Shown: piece by piece, positions 1 through 7,459 of the stretch
Position numbering within the stretch: the first letter of the stretch is position 1
Layout: each line of letters opens with the position of its first letter
Origin: REDI01 sp038123735
Lineage (GTDB): Bacteria > Myxococcota_A > UBA796 > GCA-2862545
Length of the DNA stretch: 19,339 bases
Direction: 5' to 3'
Assembly: GCA_038123735.1 (NCBI GenBank)
Contig: JAYPAP010000061.1
Span: 1 to 19,339, forward strand
The notes under the pieces: model-generated
Databases searched by the model: none
What the model was told of the DNA's origin: nothing
What the model saw: the letters and a program-made list of their open reading frames with translations, nothing else
Position numbers and translations under genes: made by a program

Positions 1-638
1 TCCAAAGTCCAAGAGTCTTCGCAGAGTTCGGCGTGTACCTCTTCGACCAGGTCGAACTCCCGCCAGACCCGGGCGACGACTTGTTCGTAAGGAAGAGCCG
101 CAGTTTCGCCAAAGAGGGTGATTGTTGCCGTATTGGTGGTCAGATCCCGGGGAAGCACAGCACCATTGAGCGGGAGACCTTGGACGGACGAGGGAGTCGG
201 GGCGGACGCAGGGGTGGCAATCACCCGTCGAAACTGCTCCAGAGAGTGCTGCTGCCCTACGCTATCGGTCACCGTGAGGGTCACGGTGTAGCACCCCATC
301 TCAGTGTAGGTGTGTTCCGCGATCATCCCGGAACCCAACTGCCCATCGCCAAAATCCCAGGCGTAGGTCATGATCTGCACATCATCTGTGCTCTTGCTCG
401 CATCGACGGTGATGTGCAGTGGGCGCTCTCGGGTGAGCTGAAAGTCCGCTGTCGGAGGTGCGTCAGGGGGTGGGGGAGCAGTATCTACGTCCGAATCCCC
501 GTAGTCCGTATCGAGGGGATCTGTGTCTGCCGGAGGCAAGTCCGGTACGCAGACGCCATCGACCTCCATGGTCATCAGGCCGCACTCCAAGGTCGTGCAG
601 GCGGAAATGATGATGGGTGCGAGGAGCAGCGTGCGCAT
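1..638 (-). CDS. PKD-domain lipoprotein, partial (C-terminus beyond left edge)
   Basis: The minus-strand frame is open from an ATG at 638 to the window edge (about 212 codons), so the protein is cut at its C-terminus. The N-terminus MRTLLLAPIIISAC is a short lipoprotein signal with the modified Cys at residue 14. An acidic, Pro/Asp/Thr-rich linker follows (about 36-62). Next comes a PKD beta-sandwich domain (about 62-142) carrying the hallmark WDFGDG at 94-99 and a CYTVTLTVTD strand. Residues 150-212 are beta-rich and not assigned with confidence. PKD domains usually act as spacers or binding modules in surface proteins, so an envelope-anchored enzyme or adhesin is likely, with the catalytic part possibly off-window. 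The ribosome site is weak (AAGGG about 5 bases before the ATG). The plus-strand frame over this region has no domain signal and is taken as antisense noise. Confidence 0.8.
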   Translation of the reverse strand, partial: MRTLLLAPIIISACTTLECGLMTMEVDGVCVPDLPPADTDPLDTDYGDSDVDTAPPPPDAPPTADFQLTRERPLHITVDASKSTDDVQIMTYAWDFGDGQLGSGMIAEHTYTEMGCYTVTLTVTDSVGQQHSLEQFRRVIATPASAPTPSSVQGLPLNGAVLPRDLTTNTATITLFGETAALPYEQVVARVWREFDLVEEVHAELCEDSWTL

Positions 639-698
639 GGGGCCCTTGGGTGAGCCTCACTATATCAAGCGCGTGGGCCGGTCCGTGCTGGATGGGGT

Positions 699-719
699 CC
701 GTAGCGCAGAGCGTTACGG
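699..719. repeat. Hairpin-forming inverted repeat between two lipoprotein genes
   Basis: Arms CCGTAGCGC and GCGTTACGG flank a 3-base loop AGA. All positions pair except one G/T, which is a wobble in plus-strand RNA. It lies in the 192-base gap between the glucanase gene stop (831) and the PKD gene start (638). Neither strand has a T-run after the stem, so a classical intrinsic terminator is not supported. The rest of this intergenic stretch shows no gene. Confidence 0.4.
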
Positions 720-830
720 TGTGGGGTGGTATTATGTGTCTTGGAAGGAGGCTTATTTCTATGGGGGCTTTCGGCTACAGACCATGCGTCACCGGTGGCA
801 CCACCCCCGTCGCAAATGAGGCGTGTGTCC

Positions 831-2480
831 CTACGGCTTATCAAACCCCGGGATGGTGAGGACGACTTGGTTCACATCATCAAGCGGGCTTACGAGCGTT
901 GGATCTTGGCCGTAAATGTCGTCATAGCCGAAACTATAGACTTTGCCGTTGAGGGCGTATTCGTGCATGATCCGCGAATAATGGTTGTATCGACCGTCGT
1001 CGCGCGCGTAGAAGCGGTCCGAGCGGTCCCAGTCGGTGTAGGTGGAGAGGACTCCGCGATTGGCGGCCGCCAGGATCAATGAAGCGAGACGCCGATGTCC
1101 ATCGCTCCCGCCATTATGCCAGGTGTTGTTGACGATGTCGGAGGCTTCCAATGGTGCATCACACTCGTACACGATGCGACTGGTGGGTGGGTCGAGGACA
1201 TAAACTTCGCCTGTGCTCGTCTCATCGCTGGGAGGAGCCGCGATGCACTCCATCGTGAGCTTGTCATCCACAACGAGGCTGGCATCGAACTCGTAGCCGT
1301 ATTGGCGTGAGGGTAGATTATCGAGGATATCTAGCTCTGTAGTACCAAACTGCTCCCAAGCGGCATCGATGGTGCTGTCCAAGAAGGTGCTCAGGTCGCC
1401 TGTGGGGGCGATCGCTACGGCTTGGACCGGTGCCAACACCCGGAGAATACGGTCGGCGGAATCGTCAATCGACCCATCGACGTGGACGTAGTTCCGAAAC
1501 TCGACGGGGGTTTTCGTTGATTCAAAGGCGCCTAAAATGCCGCTCCGTGCATTTGGTTCGAATCCGACCGTCTCGTCTTCCGTCACATCGTGTCGCTGGA
1601 GCGTCATCCCAAGACCGATGGAAAAGAAATCCACAACGCTCGTATTGGCATAGAGAGTATATGTCTGTGGTGCAGATAGATCGTCGGGAATGGTGGCGCT
1701 GAGCTCCATGAATTCCCACAGCTTGTCGTAATCTGGTGAGCCGGTGGGCGAGGGCAATTGCAGGCTCAGTGGATCGCTCGCGTCGTTGAGGCCAATCCCC
1801 TCAAGCTTGTCTCCGAAAGAGAGGTAGATCCTCCCAGACACCAGGTTCTCACGAGGGCACTGAAACGAAAAGACATTGGGATCAGGCTCTGGATGAAGGG
1901 TACTCAGGGCGACCGAATACGTTGGGCTATCGTCCAAGCCGCCAAACGCGGTTGCCGTTCCGTTCCCGGCAGCATCAAACTCGAGGTACTTAAATGTGGT
2001 CTTTGCTCGGTCTTTTCCAATCACTGAGACGAAGACTTCGCTCGCATCATACGGGCTGTCATTGACGATCTTTACCGTGAAGGACGTCTTTGGAGGGGCG
2101 GCCTCCGGGACCACGTCTTGCAGCGAGAGCTCTCCGCGATTGGATTTGGAAAAATCCACCGATTGTTGGACCGTTGCCAGCGTGTGACCTTCTCCGCGTT
2201 GAAACTCGAGTCGAACCGCATACGGCTCATCCTCGCTCACCAGGCTTCCTGGAACGGAAAACGTCAGGTCCTGCGCAAAGTCTTGGCTGTCCACATGGAT
2301 GGGCTGAGCCAGTTCGCCGTTCGATAGTTCAGGATGGACGACGAGCCGAAGGTGATTGACTGCGTCTCCACCAAACTCGTACGCCTGGTCTGCAGTGGTC
2401 ACCCGCAGAGAGTATTCCAAAGGGTCCGACCCGCAGGCGGCGAAGGTCAGGAGAACGAGGCTTAGGGATTGGATACGCAT
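831..2480 (-). CDS. GH64-type beta-1,3-glucanase lipoprotein
   Basis: The 549-residue protein likely starts at the ATG at 2480, because MRIQSLSLVLLTFAAC gives a lipoprotein signal with Cys16; an ATG nine codons upstream is possible, and neither has a good ribosome site. Residues 20-130 form a beta-rich N-terminal region of unknown type. The rest matches the laminaripentaose-producing beta-1,3-glucanase (GH64, thaumatin-like) pattern as I recall it. That includes FTVKIVNDSPY...VFVSVIGKD (about 134-156), SGRIYLSFG (215-223), WEFMEL (255-260), ANTSVVDFF (278-286) and a C-terminal HEYALNGKVYSFGYDDIYGQ block (about 510-530). By family knowledge Glu259 and Asp284 would be the catalytic acid and base. 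The spacing of 25 is longer than the 16 I recall, implying an inserted loop. The likely role is cleaving fungal or algal beta-1,3-glucan at the cell surface. The family call is from motif memory, not a search. Confidence 0.78.
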   Translation of the reverse strand: MRIQSLSLVLLTFAACGSDPLEYSLRVTTADQAYEFGGDAVNHLRLVVHPELSNGELAQPIHVDSQDFAQDLTFSVPGSLVSEDEPYAVRLEFQRGEGHTLATVQQSVDFSKSNRGELSLQDVVPEAAPPKTSFTVKIVNDSPYDASEVFVSVIGKDRAKTTFKYLEFDAAGNGTATAFGGLDDSPTYSVALSTLHPEPDPNVFSFQCPRENLVSGRIYLSFGDKLEGIGLNDASDPLSLQLPSPTGSPDYDKLWEFMELSATIPDDLSAPQTYTLYANTSVVDFFSIGLGMTLQRHDVTEDETVGFEPNARSGILGAFESTKTPVEFRNYVHVDGSIDDSADRILRVLAPVQAVAIAPTGDLSTFLDSTIDAAWEQFGTTELDILDNLPSRQYGYEFDASLVVDDKLTMECIAAPPSDETSTGEVYVLDPPTSRIVYECDAPLEASDIVNNTWHNGGSDGHRRLASLILAAANRGVLSTYTDWDRSDRFYARDDGRYNHYSRIMHEYALNGKVYSFGYDDIYGQDPTLVSPLDDVNQVVLTIPGFDKP

Positions 2481-2537
2481 AGCCAAAGTATGAATGCGGC
2501 CTCCCATGGAGTCAATGGGCCTATCGTTTCAGGCGAA

Positions 2538-2554
2538 CTCGGTGAGCCACCGAG
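2538..2554 (-). terminator. Possible transcription terminator hairpin after the AhpD-like gene
   Basis: A perfect 7-base stem (CTCGGTG / CACCGAG) with a 3-base loop begins 22 bases downstream of the AhpD-like gene stop and lies before the glucanase gene. On the minus strand it is followed by TTCGCCTGAAACG, a poor T-tract. The position suits a terminator, but the weak tail keeps confidence low. Confidence 0.4.
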
Positions 2555-2575
2555 ACGCCACATCGGCCGACCTGC

Positions 2576-3314
2576 TCAGCCGTATGCCAACACTCGAGGC
2601 TTTGTCGTCACTATCGAACCGAGGATGCCGGGCAGGATGATCCAAGAACCGGCGATGACCGTGAGTAATAAGCCAAAGGCAGCGGAGAACCATGCGGGCA
2701 CCCGCGGGGCGAACTTCAAGAGTGCGTTGACGATGGCGATGATCAGGAACAGGGGACCATAGTAGAGGACGAACAGAAGCTCGAAGAGGGTGGCTGAGTT
2801 CTCTTTGCTCTTGCCGGTCAGTCGGGCGAAGAAGCCGTTGATGGTATTCCCTCCAAGACTTCCCCAGAGCAAGAACCAACAGAGGGCGCGTACCGAAGCG
2901 GCATAGGGCTCACTCGTGGCAGCCGCGAGCGCGCTGAATGCCGCGTCGACGTTGGATCCTCGGCCGTCATTTTCCGCGAAGATCCTCGCAAAGGAGATCG
3001 CGGGGTCGTCGACGAGAAGGCGACACTCTCCCTCGCTGCTCGCCTTCATCAGCTTGTCCGCATCCTCCACGCCCGCCATTCGCGCGAGCTCCCCATGGAG
3101 TCCTTCGCAGTAGGGGCAGCTGTTTACCGAGTTCACCGTCACCATGACAGACTCGTTGATGGCAGCTGGAACCGCATGTTTACCAACATAGGCGCCTGCG
3201 ATCCGAGGTAGGTTGCGCAGCACTTCTCGGTGGTCTGCGAGGCAGCCACTGAGGGTCCACATTTTCTGGGGATAGCGACTCGTGGGGGCGGCCGGGCCGT
3301 GGGGCGGGGCGGGG
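2576..3314 (-). CDS. AhpD-like carboxymuconolactone decarboxylase-family protein with membrane C-terminus (5' end at assembly gap)
   Basis: Numbered from the Met at 3262, the protein carries SCPYCEGLH with Cys49, Cys52 and His56, and Glu37 lies 12 residues before Cys49. This matches the AhpD alkylhydroperoxidase E-x11-C-x2-C-x3-H relay spacing, so a thiol-dependent peroxide or redox role is plausible. After about residue 120 there are three hydrophobic stretches: ALCWFLLWGSLGG, FELLFVLYYGPLFLIIAIVNALL, and a long one ending GSWIILPGILGSIV. These suggest the catalytic domain is tethered to the inner membrane, which is unusual for this family. The 5' end is uncertain. The frame runs into the N-gap at 3315 through a Pro/Ala-rich stretch encoded by a C/G tract that may be artefact. 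The ATG at 3262 (228 residues) has no ribosome site, so the true start may be in the gap. Confidence 0.75.
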
Positions 3315-3324
3315 NNNNNNNNNN
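3315..3324. other. Assembly gap (10 N)
   Basis: Ten undetermined bases sit immediately after a very G-rich plus-strand tract (3284-3314). The round length suggests a placeholder rather than a measured distance. The AhpD-like gene enters the gap and its 5' end cannot be resolved. Sequence at 3325-3433 beyond the gap shows no convincing gene. Confidence 0.97.
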
Positions 3325-3433
3325 CACCCCGTCCTACCGCTGGGACATCAAGGCGCCGGTCCCGCCGGCGCTGGGTTGGATTCACAAATTAGGTCGCATG
3401 CCGGAATCATAGCCGACGATGCGGCTGCCGGCG

Positions 3434-4249
3434 CTACAAAAATAGCCGCCAAGCGGGAGAGGTCGCCCAGATCGCCCCAAATAATAGGGCAGGCTGCCGC
3501 TTTTTCTTGCCCCACAAGAACTGCATCTGGCCCTTAAGGAACGGGGGACTCAGGAATGCACTGGCGAGGTCGACCGATTCCTTCGCGTTGACGGCTTTGA
3601 GCTCCTCGCGTGTGGCTCCACCCCGAAACTGGCGGCCTCCCTCAATTCGCTGGCGTGCGAGCTCGTGTGCGCGATCCAGCAGGGATGCTGCTGGCACCAC
3701 CTCGTCGGCGTAGCTGATGCTCACGGCTTCCTCAGCTGTGGGCCGCCAACCTTCGGGTCCCAACATTCGCGCTGCGTTTTCGGCGCCCATCAGACGCTCA
3801 AAGTGGACGCTGGAGCAGCCTTCCGGGGGAATGCCAAGTCTCGAAAATGGGGTCAGGAAGGTGGCTTCTTCGGTGGCCACGATCGCATCACATAGGGTCG
3901 CCGATGTGACGGGGGCACCGATAGCATGCCCATTCACGGCCGCGATGATCGGCTTATCGAGGTCGAGAAAAGCATCGAATAATGCCTGATTGTGCTTGGT
4001 GATCATCGCGTGCAACCGCTTGGGATGCATCGGCTTGATCGTGGACCCGAGGTTCACTCCAGCGCTGTAGTACTTACCCGTTCCCGTGAATACGACGGCT
4101 TTGGTCTCAGGGTCGGCTTGAACGTCTCGGAAGGCCTCCTGAATGGCGGCGATCATGCCTGCCGTCCAGCCATTGAGCCGGCGGGGGTCGTTCATGGTCA
4201 GCGTGGTGATCCCGTCTACGGTGTCTCGCTGAATCAGTGGCTCGCTCAT
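3434..4249 (-). CDS. Enoyl-CoA hydratase/isomerase family protein (delta3,delta2-enoyl-CoA isomerase-like)
   Basis: The start is set at the ATG at 4249 (271 residues), which has GAGGG about 6 bases upstream; the frame extends nine codons further without a better signal. Crotonase-fold features are visible. The oxyanion-hole segments are YYSAGVNL (60-67) and NGHAIGAPVT (106-115), and LGIPPEGCSSVHF (about 138-150) resembles the PEGCSS segment of ECI2-type isomerases, where the Glu (here Glu143) is the acid/base. A shift of a double bond in unsaturated fatty acyl-CoA is therefore more likely than hydration, though the crotonase family is broad. The C-terminal 28 residues are basic then hydrophobic (GKKKRQ...), possibly for membrane contact. 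The gene starts 36 bases after the preceding lipoprotein gene, and its neighbours give no fatty-acid pathway context. Confidence 0.85.
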   Translation of the reverse strand: MSEPLIQRDTVDGITTLTMNDPRRLNGWTAGMIAAIQEAFRDVQADPETKAVVFTGTGKYYSAGVNLGSTIKPMHPKRLHAMITKHNQALFDAFLDLDKPIIAAVNGHAIGAPVTSATLCDAIVATEEATFLTPFSRLGIPPEGCSSVHFERLMGAENAARMLGPEGWRPTAEEAVSISYADEVVPAASLLDRAHELARQRIEGGRQFRGGATREELKAVNAKESVDLASAFLSPPFLKGQMQFLWGKKKRQPALLFGAIWATSPAWRLFL

Positions 4250-4285
4250 GCATCCCTCATTGTTGAGCCGGCGCATAACCAGGAT

Positions 4286-4723
4286 TTAGGGTGCGGCATC
4301 TTCAACTGGTAGAATTTGAGTCGCGATATATGTCGGGCTTTGGTCGCCTCCGACCCGCACCTCGAACCTGACGTTTGTACCGACACTTGGTTCATCGACG
4401 AAGGGGTCGACGAGAGGGGGTCTGACGTAGACTTCGACGGGATGAGCTGGGCGTTGACGCCCGTCTGATGCGCGCCAATCCGATACCTCAACGGTGACGC
4501 GATAACCGCCTCCAGCCCCTGTCTTTTTGTTTCGGGGAAGGCTTCGAGACCGCTGCACGGTCCCATTGAGGGTAGCGGTGATGGATGCCTCAAGATTCTG
4601 GTCCGACGCGCTCATGGCCTCGTCTCCGTGGATTGGGCTGATCGTTGAGCCAACCGGTTCGGGGGGCGATACGGATGGGGACAGACACCCGGTGATCAGG
4701 AACAAGGTGCAGAGCGTTCTCAT
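4286..4723 (-). CDS. Small lipoprotein translationally coupled to papain-like protein; candidate immunity partner
   Basis: A 145-residue protein with the N-terminus MRTLCTLFLITGC, a clear lipoprotein signal with Cys13. The mature part begins with a Pro/Ser-rich linker and continues as a short beta-rich region (about 45-140) that I cannot place in a family. It has two Pro-rich loops (RPPLVDPFVDEP). Its ATG overlaps the stop codon of the upstream gene (ATGA at 4720-4723) and there is no ribosome site of its own, so translation should depend on the upstream gene. The coupling to a cytoplasmic-start papain-like protein makes a periplasmic inhibitor or immunity role attractive. That is inference from arrangement only; it could equally be a structural lipoprotein. 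Confidence 0.8.
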   Translation of the reverse strand: MRTLCTLFLITGCLSPSVSPPEPVGSTISPIHGDEAMSASDQNLEASITATLNGTVQRSRSLPRNKKTGAGGGYRVTVEVSDWRASDGRQRPAHPVEVYVRPPLVDPFVDEPSVGTNVRFEVRVGGDQSPTYIATQILPVEDAAP

Positions 4724-5628
4724 GTCCGGGTGATGTGTCCGCCAGCTTCCCGGGCTTCAGTCGTGGGGTTTGCCGAGGGGTTTTGACCGGGTGTGGAGTA
4801 CATCTCTTCAAATTTGGCATCCCAGTCGAACCCTTCGAGGTCATCGACCATCGTCCCGCTCACGCCGGATTCTTGCTGATCTTTAATCCCATCGTAGGCG
4901 GCGTTAGGAAGGCAGATGCCAGCTCCAATGCCCATACTTGGCGGACTCTTCCCAGCCGCTTGGACAGCCTCTTTGGCGAAGGTCGTGCAGTTGTACCAGA
5001 ATACCGAGTATTTCGCGCCGCTCTTTGAGTCGGCATACTTCAGCACATCGCGAACCTCGTCATCGGAGATCTCGTAGGACTGAGAGGCTTTTTCCATGCC
5101 CTCATGCGCGGTGTCTGGGTGCTTGACCTTCCCGTCGACATAGCTGTCGAAGAAATCATCAGAGTAGCTTTTGGCAGGCCAAAAACCCATTGAATCCGCG
5201 TATTTCCCGCCGTTTTTTAGCAGCGACGCATGCTGGGGTGGGAGGTCTGCTGGGATCTGCGCAGGGTCGTTATATTCCAAGGCGATCCAGGTATGACCCA
5301 CGGCGCCCTTCATGAGGGGGTGGTCGTCAGGAAGGGAACCCGTCTTGGCGAGGGTGGTGAGTGTCTCGCGGTCCATGATGGGGATCTCTTCCGCGTCGAC
5401 ATCGACGTAAACGTGTAGCTTAGCCGTGTTTTCGACCTCTTCTTCCGGTCCGAAGAAGGACTCCATGGCAGCGAGCATGCCGCCCGATGGTCCCAAGAAT
5501 GAACCCATGCCGGCGGCAGCCGCCGCATTCCCGTGAGGCTGCTCATGGCCAGCTTGCACCTCGCTGCCCGAGGAGGGAGCACTCGTTGACGTGGACGAGC
5601 CATCGGTGCCGTTGCTGCGGGACTTCAT
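4720..5628 (-). CDS. Permuted papain-fold-like (NlpC/P60-like) protein, candidate secreted effector
   Basis: A 302-residue protein starting at the ATG at 5628 with a strong ribosome site (AAAGGAG, 5-base spacing). Residues 1-60 are low complexity (Ser/Thr/Gly, then HGNAAAAAGMG) and show no signal peptide. The core (about 105-235) has VGHTWIALEY with His112, MGFWPAKSY, then KYSVFWYNCTTFAKEA with Cys214. The order His then Cys, with NC before TTF, is what circularly permuted papain-like NlpC/P60 hydrolases show. The combination GHTW, GFWP, HPDT and YNCTTFA resembles, from memory, domains seen in myxobacterial secreted or contractile-injection cargo proteins. Activity could be peptidoglycan hydrolysis or acyl transfer. 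The POT-like transporter ends 31 bases upstream, and the downstream lipoprotein overlaps by ATGA. Function is not established. Confidence 0.7.
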   Translation of the reverse strand: MKSRSNGTDGSSTSTSAPSSGSEVQAGHEQPHGNAAAAAGMGSFLGPSGGMLAAMESFFGPEEEVENTAKLHVYVDVDAEEIPIMDRETLTTLAKTGSLPDDHPLMKGAVGHTWIALEYNDPAQIPADLPPQHASLLKNGGKYADSMGFWPAKSYSDDFFDSYVDGKVKHPDTAHEGMEKASQSYEISDDEVRDVLKYADSKSGAKYSVFWYNCTTFAKEAVQAAGKSPPSMGIGAGICLPNAAYDGIKDQQESGVSGTMVDDLEGFDWDAKFEEMYSTPGQNPSANPTTEAREAGGHITRT

Positions 5629-5659
5629 GAAGACTCCTTTGTCCGGGCTTAGAGTAGCA

Positions 5660-7375
5660 CTATTTGCCCTCTAGCTCCAAGGTGCTTCCCTCCTGGATCT
5701 GTCCTTGGGGGAGGACCTGTGGAAAAAGCGCTTCGAGCCCCACATAGGTTATGATCAAGGCCCCGAAAATGCCACCGACGGTAAGCCCCATGATCCAACT
5801 ACCTCCCGCATAGGTCCACCCGGACAAGCCAACGGTAAGCAGCAAGATCGGAATCCACTCCCACTTGGCGTTGAGCCGCGTGATGAGGTCGTACAGGATG
5901 AGTCCGACCATGCTGGCGATTCCGATCAACGCGAAGTGGCTCCAAATAAATCCAGGGTTGTAGGTTTCATATAGTAGCGTTCGGATCGCGGGCTCGGCCT
6001 GGTCGGTGAGCTCCATGATCCGGGGGATGACGTCATCCTTGGCAAGCGCTTGCACGGTCGCTGATTCCACCTGGAGCTCTTCTGTCAGGTAGCGGCGAGC
6101 GAGAACGACTTTATCGCCTCCCTCCTCATACATCTTTCCTGCGATGACGGACCCTAAGGCCCAGCCGATGCCGCTCGTGGCGTTGATGTAGCCAAGGTAC
6201 AGCCCTTTTTTGCCGGGTGGAGCGATATTATTGAAGTAGCGCATCTTGGTGGGAGAGCTCATGAGCTCCCCGAGGCTGAACATGGCGATGGCCAAGAGAA
6301 TCCACCATCCATTCATCGACATGCCCAGTCCGTAGATCGCGATGGCGGCCACCAGCATACCGGCGATCATGGCGGTCATCGAGCGGACCTTGCCTGTGAG
6401 GTAGCCGATCAGGAATGCGAGGAGCATGCACATGCCGGCGTTGATATTGATCATGTACTCTTGCGGCAGGTTCCCGGCCCACTCTTGGGGGAGTTCACCC
6501 AACAATGGCTTGGCGAGTGCATCGGCGACCATGGAGCTATCGACCCAGTCTCCGATGTAATTGGGGAGGAGGTCAAAGAGCTGGTAGAACATGGCCCAAA
6601 AGCCTGAGAAGATGACCAAGAAGCCTAGGAGCCTCGGCTCACAGATGCCGATGGCGGATTCCCAAAGCACACGCAAGGCGCCAAGAATTCCCTTGGATTG
6701 TGGGACATCGCCTTTGTCAGGTTCTGGGAACATCAACAGGAATGCATAGTTCACGGATACGATGAGCGCACAGGAAATGAAGACCCACTCCCAGGCGAGG
6801 AGTCGCATATAGCCGGCGAGAAACGGGCCCAAAAAGCCGCCCACATTGACCAGTTGATAAAAGAGCGACCAGCCGAGCGAGCCATTCGCTTCGTTGAGTT
6901 GGGTACCGATGATGCCCTGGATGCCGGGCTTAAATACTGCGGTTCCAAGGGCCAGGAGTATGGCGCCAGCGGTGAAAATCCAGAAGGTGTAGGGATCCCC
7001 CTTCACACTGAGGCTCGCGCCGTTCGTCATCAGCCCCGCGAGCGGAACGGCGAACGCCATGACGAGGTATCCGGCGATCTTGATGGCGATCGAGATCGCG
7101 ACGGTCAGCTTATATCCATACCGATCCGCATATCCGCCGGTGAAGACCGGGACACCGGACTGGACAGCGGCCCACCAGGCGAAGATCGCACCCTTTTGGA
7201 TGTGGGAGAACTCGGGTCCGCCCTGGTCGATGCTCAAGACCATATAAACCGGGAGGACAGTCCGTAGTCCATAATAGGCGAGGCGTTCAAACATCTCAAC
7301 GATATTGGCAATCCAAAAAGAGAAGGAATATCCAACAAGTTGCTTAAGAAGGCCCGGTGTCTGTTCGGTTGTCAT
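5660..7375 (-). CDS. POT/PTR-like major facilitator superfamily transporter
   Basis: A 571-residue polytopic inner-membrane protein with at least 12 hydrophobic segments. It starts at the ATG at 7375, with GGAG five bases upstream. The N-terminus carries EMFERLAYYG (27-36), which fits the ExxERFxYYG signature of proton-coupled oligopeptide transporters with Leu in place of Phe. ALGTAVFKPGIQG, about 150 residues in, matches the POT segment with GxxxxKP. The cytoplasmic loop GGYADRYGYKLTV is an MFS loop 2-3 motif. Proton-driven uptake of di- or tripeptides or related compounds is the family role; the actual substrate is not readable. A longer loop around residues 410-450 (EELQVESATVQALAKDD...) separates late helices. 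It precedes the papain-like gene by 31 bases and may share its transcript. Confidence 0.85.
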   Translation of the reverse strand: MTTEQTPGLLKQLVGYSFSFWIANIVEMFERLAYYGLRTVLPVYMVLSIDQGGPEFSHIQKGAIFAWWAAVQSGVPVFTGGYADRYGYKLTVAISIAIKIAGYLVMAFAVPLAGLMTNGASLSVKGDPYTFWIFTAGAILLALGTAVFKPGIQGIIGTQLNEANGSLGWSLFYQLVNVGGFLGPFLAGYMRLLAWEWVFISCALIVSVNYAFLLMFPEPDKGDVPQSKGILGALRVLWESAIGICEPRLLGFLVIFSGFWAMFYQLFDLLPNYIGDWVDSSMVADALAKPLLGELPQEWAGNLPQEYMININAGMCMLLAFLIGYLTGKVRSMTAMIAGMLVAAIAIYGLGMSMNGWWILLAIAMFSLGELMSSPTKMRYFNNIAPPGKKGLYLGYINATSGIGWALGSVIAGKMYEEGGDKVVLARRYLTEELQVESATVQALAKDDVIPRIMELTDQAEPAIRTLLYETYNPGFIWSHFALIGIASMVGLILYDLITRLNAKWEWIPILLLTVGLSGWTYAGGSWIMGLTVGGIFGALIITYVGLEALFPQVLPQGQIQEGSTLELEGK

Positions 7376-7459
7376 GTGGCTCCGTGGGGCTACCGTATAT
7401 GCGCCATCGCCGGTAGTCCGTTTGTGAGTCGACCGCCGGACAATTCGCGACCCGGGCGG

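Noticed and set aside
33..653. 206-codon open frame on the plus strand
   Set aside because: It is antisense to a frame with a lipoprotein signal and a clear PKD WDFGDG motif, and has no recognisable domain.
3325..3385. N-terminal extension of the AhpD-like gene across the N gap
   Set aside because: Continuity depends on the gap being exactly 10 bases, which is probably a placeholder; the residues are Arg-rich and unlike the family.
6698..7267. 189-codon plus-strand frame
   Set aside because: It is antisense to the POT-like transporter and shows no domain, signal or ribosome site.
7390..7416. CTACCG...CGGTAG inverted repeat upstream of the transporter gene
   Set aside because: Six-base arms with a 15-base spacer are too weak to call a site without conservation data.
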